Positions 31,592 through 39,146 of a stretch of 64,000 nt of DNA are shown here, one piece after another. A program made the position numbers and the translations under genes. Position 1 is the stretch's first letter. Each line of letters starts with the position of its first letter. Source of the stretch: Ardenticatenales bacterium (GTDB lineage Bacteria; Chloroflexota; Anaerolineae; Epilineales; Epilineaceae); NCBI GenBank assembly GCA_020853525.1, contig JADYYS010000037.1:1-64000 (forward strand), read 5' to 3'. The notes below the pieces were generated by a model that worked only from the letters and a program-made list of their open reading frames with translations, ran no database searches and had not been told where the DNA came from.

Positions 31592-34458
31592 CACCCGACG
31601 TGACGGAGTCGATGGCAGCAAGGGGAGGCTTCGTCGTAAACGCCCAGCCGGGAACGATTGTGCGCGCGCGGGGGCGGGAGTGGGTTGTCCAGCCCGAGTC
31701 CGATTCCGAGTGGCTCGTCCTGCGACCGCTCGGGGGAACGGATCGTGAGACAACCGGGCTCTACCTACCCCTCGAAGGCGCCGGCGTCCAACCCGCGACC
31801 TTTGATCTGCCGGACCCGAGCGCGGTGGGGGATCATCTCTCCGGTCGACTCCTGCGGGATGCTGTGCGACTCGGCCTTCGGGCCGGCGCGGGTCCGTTCC
31901 GCTCACTCGGCCGGGTAGCGGTAGAGCCGCGGCCGTACCAGCTGGTGCCGCTCCTCATGGCCCTCAAGCTCGACCCGGTTCGGCTCCTGATCGCCGACGA
32001 CGTAGGGATCGGCAAGACGGTGGAGGCCGGGCTCGTGGCCCGGGAGCTGTTGGACCGGGGCGAGGTGACGCGCATGGCCGTCCTCTGCCCGCCCCAGCTG
32101 GCTGAGCAGTGGGCTCGCGAGCTCGCCGACAAGTTCCACATCGAGGCGCAGCTCGTGCTGCCGGCGACGATCGGCCGGCTGGAGCGGGGCCTGGGACCTA
32201 CGCAATCGATCTTCGATCGCTATCCGTTCCTTGTCGTGTCGGTGGACTTCATCAAGTCCAACCGCTATCGCGACGAGTTCATCCGGTCGTGCCCTGAGCT
32301 CGTCATCGTGGACGAAGCCCACACCTGTGCAAGCGGCGGGTCCAGCGCGGGTCCGCGGCACCTGCGACACGCCTTGGTGCGTGCGCTCGCGGCGGATGCG
32401 GCGCGGCATCTCATCCTGACCACCGCCACGCCGCACAGCGGTGACGAGGGCGCGTTCCGGACCTTGCTCGCATTGCTGCGGCCTGACTTTGCGGATCTGG
32501 CGGACGACCTATCCGGCGCCGCAAACGAGTCGACTCGCCGCACGCTGGCCCATCACTTCATCCAGCGGCGACGTCGCGACGTGCGCGCGTACCTCGGGGC
32601 GGAAACCGACTTCCCCAACCGGGAAGAAGCCGAGCGGACGTACGGCCTCACGCCAGCGTATCGAGATCTCCTCACCGCTGCCCTCACCTATGCCCGCGAG
32701 CGTGTCCAGGACGCCTCGGGCACGCGGTTCCAGCAGCGGGTGCGGTGGTGGTCCGCGCTCGCTCTGCTGCGAAGCATCGCCAGCAGTCCGGCGGCGGCGG
32801 CGGCCACGTTGCGCAGCCGGTCGAATACGGTCGAGGCGCTCGGCGAGGCGGATGCCGACGCGTTGGGTGCACGCGCCGTCCTGGATCTCGATGAAGCCGA
32901 GGGCGCCGAGTTCCCGGATGCGGCACCGGGCAGCGACGAGACGATCGAGGAAGAAGGCGGTCATCGCGCGCGGCTGCTGCACATGGCGCGACAGGCGGAG
33001 ACACTGTTCGGTGCGGACCAAGACGCCAAGTTGGGGCTGGGAATCGACCTCATACGCGGCTTGGTGAAGGATGGATTCCATCCGATCGTGTTCTGTCGCT
33101 TCATCCCGACAGCGGAGTACGTGGCGGACGCGCTGCGGAGCGCGCTCCGCGGCGTGGAGGTGAACGCGGTCACGGGCCAGCTTCCGCCGGCGGAGCGCGA
33201 GGCGCGGATCGCCGCGATCGCCGAGCATCCGAAGCGCGTGCTCGTGGCGACGGACTGCCTGAGCGAGGGCATCAACTTGCAGCACGCCTTCACGGCCGTG
33301 GTGCACTACGACCTTTCGTGGAACCCGACCCGTCACGAGCAGCGCGAGGGCCGGGTGGATCGCTACGGCCAAGCGGCGCCGGCGGTGCGGGCGGTGACGC
33401 TCTACGGCAAGGACAACCAGATCGACGGGCTTGTGCTCGATGTTCTCCTGCGCAAGCATCGTGCGATCCGCTCCGCTCTCGGCGTGTCCGTGCCGGTCCC
33501 GGCCAGCGCCTCGGACGTGGCGGAGGCGCTCATGAACGGCCTGCTGCTGCGCGGTGCGCCGCAGACCGCGGCCCAGCTGGCGCTGTTCGACCTGGGCGGC
33601 GAGACGTACGAAGGGCTGCACGGCCGCTGGGATCAAGTGGCGGAGCGGGAGAAGCGTTCGCGAACGCTCTTCGCGCAGCGGACGCTGGACGTCGAGGACG
33701 TCCGGCGCGAATGGGACGATGCCCGCCATGCGCTGGGCGCGCACGAAGACGTGGAGCGCTTCGTCACCCAGGCGATTCGGGCCCTTGGTGGCAGCGTTGC
33801 GGTCGCCGGCAGCGCGGTGGCATTGACGTTGCCGACCGCGCAGGCCGTGCAGGACGCCCTCGGCAACCCACCGGGCATGCTCCGCGCACGGTTCGAGCCG
33901 CCGGTGGACTGCGGCGTGAGCCTGCTGAACCGCACCCACCCGCTCGTAGAGGGCTTGGCGGGCCACGTCGTGGACCTCGCGCTCGACCCGCTATTGGACG
34001 GTCCGGCGCGACGAGCGGGCGCGTTCCGCACAAGCGCCGTGCGCTCGCGCACGACGCTACTCGTCCTCCGGTTGCGTCATCACCTCCACACGCGTGACGG
34101 CGCGACGGACCTGCCGCCGCTCCTGGCGGAGGAGTGTCAGGTGGTGGCGTTCCGGGGCGCTCCGGACACGGCCGACTGGCTGTTGACTGAGGAAGTGGAG
34201 CCCCTTCTTGCCGCCGAGCCGGATGCGAACACGGCGCCGGAGATGGCGACCGAAGTCGTGCGGCGCGTGGTGGATGGGTTCGACGCGCTGCTGCCTGCAC
34301 TGAATGCGATCGCAACCCAACGAGCGGAGGCGTTGGGCGACGCACATCGACGGGTGCGTTCGGCCGCACGTTGGCGGGGTGCGCGTATCCACGTGGAGCC
34401 TCATCGGCCGGTGGACGTGCTGGGGATCTACGTATTGTTACCGGTGGTGACGGCGTGA
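31588..34458 (+). CDS. SNF2/RapA-type DEAH helicase (DrmD-like)
   Basis: A 956-residue SF2 translocase. The N-terminal 130 residues contain a small beta-rich region (PGTIVRARGREWVVQ). Then come ADDVGIGKTVEAGLVARELL (Walker A, about residue 136), VDEAHTCASG (DEAH, about 241), LTTATPHSGDEGAF, and a helicase C lobe with FCRFIPTAEYVADALR, VATDCLSEGINLQHAF and REGRVDRYGQ near 551-590. The last 300 residues are unrecognised. This layout matches the SNF2-like helicase DrmD of DISARM class 1 and RapA-like proteins of other islands. GTG at 31588 overlaps the upstream stop (GTGA), pointing to coupled translation; GTG 31600 and ATG 31612 are alternatives. Confidence 0.85.
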   Translation: MTPDVTESMAARGGFVVNAQPGTIVRARGREWVVQPESDSEWLVLRPLGGTDRETTGLYLPLEGAGVQPATFDLPDPSAVGDHLSGRLLRDAVRLGLRAGAGPFRSLGRVAVEPRPYQLVPLLMALKLDPVRLLIADDVGIGKTVEAGLVARELLDRGEVTRMAVLCPPQLAEQWARELADKFHIEAQLVLPATIGRLERGLGPTQSIFDRYPFLVVSVDFIKSNRYRDEFIRSCPELVIVDEAHTCASGGSSAGPRHLRHALVRALAADAARHLILTTATPHSGDEGAFRTLLALLRPDFADLADDLSGAANESTRRTLAHHFIQRRRRDVRAYLGAETDFPNREEAERTYGLTPAYRDLLTAALTYARERVQDASGTRFQQRVRWWSALALLRSIASSPAAAAATLRSRSNTVEALGEADADALGARAVLDLDEAEGAEFPDAAPGSDETIEEEGGHRARLLHMARQAETLFGADQDAKLGLGIDLIRGLVKDGFHPIVFCRFIPTAEYVADALRSALRGVEVNAVTGQLPPAEREARIAAIAEHPKRVLVATDCLSEGINLQHAFTAVVHYDLSWNPTRHEQREGRVDRYGQAAPAVRAVTLYGKDNQIDGLVLDVLLRKHRAIRSALGVSVPVPASASDVAEALMNGLLLRGAPQTAAQLALFDLGGETYEGLHGRWDQVAEREKRSRTLFAQRTLDVEDVRREWDDARHALGAHEDVERFVTQAIRALGGSVAVAGSAVALTLPTAQAVQDALGNPPGMLRARFEPPVDCGVSLLNRTHPLVEGLAGHVVDLALDPLLDGPARRAGAFRTSAVRSRTTLLVLRLRHHLHTRDGATDLPPLLAEECQVVAFRGAPDTADWLLTEEVEPLLAAEPDANTAPEMATEVVRRVVDGFDALLPALNAIATQRAEALGDAHRRVRSAARWRGARIHVEPHRPVDVLGIYVLLPVVTA

Positions 34459-34534
34459 GGGGCGACGACGGCCGGTGGTCGGCGGTCTCCTGCCCGATTA
34501 GAATTGTCGGCCGGCGCAGCGGCGGAATCGGCGT

Positions 34535-34807
34535 GTGACGCTCGAGTGGGACGACGCCAAGGCGGCAGCGAACGTGGCCAAGCATGGGGTCTCGTTCGAG
34601 GAAGCCGCGACGGTGTTCGACGATCCGCTGTTCGTCGAGTTCTTCGACCCGGATCACGCGGAGGGCGAGGATCGCTATCTCATCGTTGGGCTGTCGGGGC
34701 AGGGACGGCTGCTCATCGTGGCGTACGCGGAGCGGGCCGATGCGGTCCGGCTGATCAGCGCGCGCACGGTGACGCGCAAGGAGAAGGAAGCATATGAAGG
34801 ACGGTGA
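34535..34807 (+). CDS. brnT: BrnT-family toxin
   Basis: A 90-residue RelE-fold ribonuclease toxin of the BrnT family. LEWDDAKAAANVAKHGVSFEEAATVFDDP is the family start, seen here in two adjoining parts; RYLIVGLSGQGRLLIVAYAER and RLISARTVTRKEKEAYE complete the fold and its catalytic basic patch. It starts at a GTG 76 bases after the SNF2 gene and overlaps the antitoxin gene by 14 bases. Placement inside a restriction-type operon suggests an addiction module or a trigger for growth arrest. The family normally autoregulates through BrnA. Confidence 0.9.
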   Translation: MTLEWDDAKAAANVAKHGVSFEEAATVFDDPLFVEFFDPDHAEGEDRYLIVGLSGQGRLLIVAYAERADAVRLISARTVTRKEKEAYEGR

Positions 34808-35027
34808 GATGGGCGAGGAGGACACCCTTCGCCCCGAGTATGACCTGACCGACCTGCGCGTGCGCCGGCTCGGACCGGATCGACAGCGCTTCGGAGACGT
34901 CATCCGCCTCGATCCCGACGTGGCAGCCGTCTTTCCGGATGCCGGCGCCGTCAATGAAGCGCTGCGCTTCCTGATCCGGATCACGCGCGACCGGGACATC
35001 GGCCTCCGGGTGCGGGACGGCGACTGA
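34794..35027 (+). CDS. brnA: BrnA-like antitoxin
   Basis: A 77-residue protein directly behind and overlapping brnT, in the usual toxin-first order. An acidic N-terminus (DGEMGEEDTLRPEYDLTD) would neutralise the toxin; the C-terminal part (GDVIRLDPDVAAVFPDAGAV, then NEALRFLIRITRD) matches the ribbon-helix-helix DNA-binding end of BrnA with its RLD-x-DV core. As in the family it is expected to bind the promoter of its own pair, here possibly an internal promoter of the defence operon. Similarity is to the pattern rather than to long stretches, so this is slightly less certain than the toxin. Confidence 0.75.
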   Translation: MKDGEMGEEDTLRPEYDLTDLRVRRLGPDRQRFGDVIRLDPDVAAVFPDAGAVNEALRFLIRITRDRDIGLRVRDGD

Positions 35028-35108
35028 ACCGCGCCGCTCGACCGCTGAGCGCGCCACGCATGGGAGGCCCGGTGTGCCGGTAGGGCCGTCGCACGGGATA
35101 GGGTGTCC

Positions 35109-38100
35109 ATGACCAGTCCGGCCCGATCGACCTTCCCGACCGTCCGCACGGAGGGCGCGCTCCTGCCGGCGGATCTCCTGTCGCGCGTGGCTGCGGCTCA
35201 GGGCATGGACGGGATGGCGACGGCCGACTACCACCTAGCGCCGAACGAGCGGCTGAACGAGATCACGAGCCGCGCGTGGAACCGCTGCCTGGGTGCGTGG
35301 ACGGCGTTCGCCGAGGTGCGCGACCGGCTGGGCGCGTCCGAGCGCGGTACGACGGAAACGCGTGAACGCTGGCTGCTCATCCTGTTCCAGGAGCTGGGCT
35401 ACGGTCGCCTCACGCCGGCCCGAGCCGTGGACGTGGACGGGACGAGCTACGCCGTGAGCCATCGGTGGGGCCACGTCCCGATCCACTTGGTGAGCTTCCG
35501 GCAGGAGATCGACAAGCGTGGGACGGGCACCGGCGCGGCGGCCCGAAGCCCGCACGGCCTGGTGCAGGAGCTGCTGAATCGGGACAAGGACAGCCAGTGG
35601 GGAATCGTGAGCAACGGCCTGCGGCTGCGGCTGCTCCGCGACAACGTCAGCCTGTCGCGCCAGGCGTACGTGGAGTTCGACCTCGAGGCGATGCTGTCCG
35701 GCGAGCAGTACGCGGACTTCGCGCTGCTCTGGCTGGTCTGCCACCAGAGCCGGGTGGAGGCAGAGGATTCGGCCCCGTGTTGGTTGGAGCGATGGCACCA
35801 GACGGCGGCCGAGCAGGGCGTGCGGGCGCTCGAGGTGCTGCGGGGCGGGGTGGAGGCGGCCATTACCGCGCTGGGGCGGGGCTTCTTGCGCCACCGGGAC
35901 AACGGGGCGCTCAAGGAAAGCTTGCGAAGCGGCGACCTCGGGACGCAGGAGTTCTATCGGCAGCTGCTGCGGCTGGTGTACCGACTGATCTTCCTGTTCG
36001 TGGCCGAGGACCGCGACCTGCTCCTGCTGCCAGACACGCCGGCGGCGGTGCGGGAACGCTATCTCACCAACTACGGCGCACGCCGACTGCGCACATTGGC
36101 CGGACAGACGCGCGGCGGGCCGCACAGCGATCTCTTCCAGGTGCTGACGCTGGTGGCAGAGCAGCTCCGCGCGGGCTATGAGCCGCTGGGATTGCCGGCC
36201 TTGGGAGGCTACCTGTTCAGCGATCGCTCCACGCCGGACCTGGACGGTGCGGCACTGGGCAACCGCGACCTGCTGTCGGCGATCTACGTGCTGACCTACA
36301 AGCAGGAGGGTGCGGTCCGACGGGGCGTGGACTTTCGGAACCTGGGCGCGGAGGAGCTGGGCAGCGTTTACGAGAGCCTGCTCGAACTCCACCCGCGGGT
36401 GGACGTGGCGGGCGGCGTGTTTGAGCTGCAGTCGGTGGCGGGCAGTGAGCGGAAGACGAGCGGGAGCTACTATACGCCTTCCTCGTTGATCCAGTGCCTG
36501 CTGGACAGCGCGCTCGAACCGGTGGTGGCCGACCGGTTGGAGGCTGCGGCGCGAGAGGGGCGGAGCGCAGAAGAGGTGGTGCTGGACATCAAGGTGGTGG
36601 ACCCGGCGTGCGGGAGCGGGCACTTTCTGATCGCGGCGGCGCATCGACTGGCGCGGCATCTGGCGCGGGTGCGCAGCGGGGAGGTGGAGCCACCGCCGAG
36701 CGAGATGCGGGCGGCGTTGCGGGACGTGGTGCGGCGGTGCATCCACGGGGTGGATATCAACGAGATGGCGGTGGAACTCTGCAAGGTGGCGCTCTGGATG
36801 GAGACGCTGGACCCGGGCAAGCCGCTGAGCTTCCTGGACGCGAACATCCGGTGCGGCAACAGCCTGCTTGGCACGACGCCGCGCCTGCTGGCGGCCGGGA
36901 TTCCGGACGCGGCGTTCGTGGCGATCGAAGGCGACGACAAGGGGCTCGTCAGCGAGCTGAAGAAACGGAACAAGCAGGAGCGCGCGGGCCAGATGCGCCT
37001 GTTCAGCAACGACGACTACGTCCCGTGGGAGCACTTGGGCAATCTGGCGACGGCGATGGTCCGGTTGGAGTCCAGCCGGGAGGACAGCTTGGCCGACGTC
37101 CAGGCGCGACAGCAGCGTTATGAAGATTTGGTGCGGAGCGACGACTACCGCTCCAACGTGCTGTTGGCGGATGCGTGGTGCGCGGCGTTCGTATGGCCTA
37201 AGGTGCAGGGTTCGGCAGCAGCCATCACCGAGACGGTGTTTCGTGCATTGGAGCGCAACCCGAATGGGGCGGTGTCGCCGGGCGTGCTGGAGGAGATCGG
37301 GCAGCTGCGGGAGCGGTACCGGTTCTTCCACTGGCACTTGGTGTTCCCACACGTGTTCAGGGTGCCAGGCCGGGGGGAGGTAGCGGAGAACGAGGGGGCG
37401 GGGTGGAGTGGGGGGTTCGATGTGGTGTTGGGGAACCCGCCGTGGGAGAGGGTGAAGATTCAGGAGAAGGAGTGGTTCGTCGTTCGCCACCCCGCCATCG
37501 CAGCTGCCCCCAACGCGGACGCGCGCCGCCGAATGATCGCCCTCCTGGCGACGGAAGACCCTCCCCTTCACGCTGCCTTCCTGGCCGACCGCCGCCAGGC
37601 AGATGGTGAGAGTCACTTAATACGGACGAGTGCAAACTTTCCGTTGTGCGGTGTGGGCGATGTGAATACGTACTCTGTGTTCGCCGAACTGGCTATAACG
37701 ATTCAGGGACCGTATGGGCGAGCGGGCATTATTGTTCCGTCGGCAATTGCCACCGACCATACGACACGACACTTCTTTGGCAATCTGATCGAGAGGCACC
37801 GAATCAGTAGTCTGTACGAATTCGAGAATGAGGGGTTCTTCCGAGGCATTGGAAGCGGGCATATGAATCGATTCTGTTTACTGACCGTTGTGGGTTCATT
37901 GCTGGCTAATGAGATAGGAGATTTCTTCTTCCAGGGTAAGCACATCACTGAGCTATCGGACAGTCAGCGCCATTTCGAGTTGACCAGCACCGAAATCAAA
38001 TTGCTAAATCCAAACACCGGCACATGCCCGATCTTCCGCACCCGCCATGATGCGGGACTGACGATTTCCGTCTATTCTCGCGTCCCCGTGCTCAATGCGC

Positions 38101-39119
38101 ACGACTCGAGTAGGTCGAGTCCATGGGGAGTATCATATTTCAGCATGCTGCACATGGCCAATGACTCAGAACGCTTTCGCACGCTCCAGCAGCTCGAATC
38201 GGATGGGTGGCACTTAGATGGAAGTGTATTCCGGCGAGGAAGAGATACATACTTACCGCTGTATGAAGCCAAGATGGTAAGCCAGTTCGATCATCGTTTT
38301 GGAGACTTTTCACTCTTGAATGGCCAACAGCGGAGTCATGTGCTGCCTGATGTCCCCGACACACTAAAGGCGAATCCTTCATACACCACTCTGCCTTTCT
38401 ACTGGATCCCAAGCAAAGATGTCGAAGCGCGCCTTGCAGATAGTTGGTCCAGGGACTGGCTCCTTGGCTGGCGTGATGTGACCGATGCGCGCGCCAGCGC
38501 ACGCACAGTACTCGCGTGCGTGATTCCCCGCGCGGGCGTGGGTCATACAGTGCCATTGGTCTTCTCTGCCAATTCGTCGGCCGCTCAGATCGCAGCACTC
38601 TCGGCGAACCTCGCATCGTTCGTCTTAGACTATCTTGCGCGACAGAAAGTTGGCGGAACGCATCTTACATTTAGCATTTTGAATCAGCTTCCTTTTATTC
38701 CACCTGACAACTACGGTGCTCAGAGTCCCTGGAAGCCCTCTGCAACACTGCTCGACTGGATCCTCTCCCGCGTACTAGAGCTCACATATACCGCCTGGGA
38801 ACTCCAACCCTTCGCCCGTGACTGCGGCTACGGCGGTCCTCCCTTTCGCTGGGATGTGGAGCGCCGTTTCATATTGCGCTGCGAACTCGACGCGGCGTAC
38901 TTTCATCTATACGGCATCGAGCGCGAAGATGCGGCGTACATCATGGACACGTTCCCCGTCGTCCGCCGGAAAGACGTTGCGACCTACAGTGAATACCGCA
39001 CGCAGCTCGTGATCCTTGAAGAGTACGACCGCATGGCGGAGGCGATGGCGGGCGGACCTGCCTATATATCGTCGCTCAATCCTGTCACATCGATACCATC
39101 GGACTCTGGTCCCGTCTGA
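35109..39119 (+). CDS. N6-adenine DNA methyltransferase, Eco57I/PglX-like (DrmMI-like)
   Basis: A 1336-residue class I methyltransferase. Residues 60-230 (LLILFQELGYGRLTPARAVD, DSQWGIVSNGLRLRLLRD) match the N-terminal domain of type IIG and PglX enzymes, but no D-(E)xK nuclease triad is visible. SAM motif I is DPACGSGHFLIAAAHRLA (about residue 500); GVDINEMAVELCKVALWMETL follows; the catalytic motif IV is NPPWERVKI (about residue 777). The last 500 residues should be the target-recognition domain. From about 37610 on, base composition falls clearly and codon use changes inside one unbroken frame. ATG 35109 is preferred to GTG 35103. It probably marks self DNA for the two helicases upstream. 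Confidence 0.88.
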   Translation: MTSPARSTFPTVRTEGALLPADLLSRVAAAQGMDGMATADYHLAPNERLNEITSRAWNRCLGAWTAFAEVRDRLGASERGTTETRERWLLILFQELGYGRLTPARAVDVDGTSYAVSHRWGHVPIHLVSFRQEIDKRGTGTGAAARSPHGLVQELLNRDKDSQWGIVSNGLRLRLLRDNVSLSRQAYVEFDLEAMLSGEQYADFALLWLVCHQSRVEAEDSAPCWLERWHQTAAEQGVRALEVLRGGVEAAITALGRGFLRHRDNGALKESLRSGDLGTQEFYRQLLRLVYRLIFLFVAEDRDLLLLPDTPAAVRERYLTNYGARRLRTLAGQTRGGPHSDLFQVLTLVAEQLRAGYEPLGLPALGGYLFSDRSTPDLDGAALGNRDLLSAIYVLTYKQEGAVRRGVDFRNLGAEELGSVYESLLELHPRVDVAGGVFELQSVAGSERKTSGSYYTPSSLIQCLLDSALEPVVADRLEAAAREGRSAEEVVLDIKVVDPACGSGHFLIAAAHRLARHLARVRSGEVEPPPSEMRAALRDVVRRCIHGVDINEMAVELCKVALWMETLDPGKPLSFLDANIRCGNSLLGTTPRLLAAGIPDAAFVAIEGDDKGLVSELKKRNKQERAGQMRLFSNDDYVPWEHLGNLATAMVRLESSREDSLADVQARQQRYEDLVRSDDYRSNVLLADAWCAAFVWPKVQGSAAAITETVFRALERNPNGAVSPGVLEEIGQLRERYRFFHWHLVFPHVFRVPGRGEVAENEGAGWSGGFDVVLGNPPWERVKIQEKEWFVVRHPAIAAAPNADARRRMIALLATEDPPLHAAFLADRRQADGESHLIRTSANFPLCGVGDVNTYSVFAELAITIQGPYGRAGIIVPSAIATDHTTRHFFGNLIERHRISSLYEFENEGFFRGIGSGHMNRFCLLTVVGSLLANEIGDFFFQGKHITELSDSQRHFELTSTEIKLLNPNTGTCPIFRTRHDAGLTISVYSRVPVLNAHDSSRSSPWGVSYFSMLHMANDSERFRTLQQLESDGWHLDGSVFRRGRDTYLPLYEAKMVSQFDHRFGDFSLLNGQQRSHVLPDVPDTLKANPSYTTLPFYWIPSKDVEARLADSWSRDWLLGWRDVTDARASARTVLACVIPRAGVGHTVPLVFSANSSAAQIAALSANLASFVLDYLARQKVGGTHLTFSILNQLPFIPPDNYGAQSPWKPSATLLDWILSRVLELTYTAWELQPFARDCGYGGPPFRWDVERRFILRCELDAAYFHLYGIEREDAAYIMDTFPVVRRKDVATYSEYRTQLVILEEYDRMAEAMAGGPAYISSLNPVTSIPSDSGPV

Positions 39120-39146
39120 ACCTCCGCATATCGCGCAGAGAGGTTC
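39118..39146. terminator. Short hairpin between the convergent methylase and nuclease/VWA genes
   Basis: GAACCTC (39118-39124) pairs with GAGGTTC (39140-39146) around a 15-base loop, touching both stop codons. With only 25 bases between the genes it may end transcription in both directions, but the stem is short and there is no U-tract. Confidence 0.35.

Noticed and set aside
35109-39119. The methylase as a complete type IIG restriction enzyme
   Set aside because: No D-(E)xK triad is visible in the N-terminal domain, so nuclease activity cannot be claimed.
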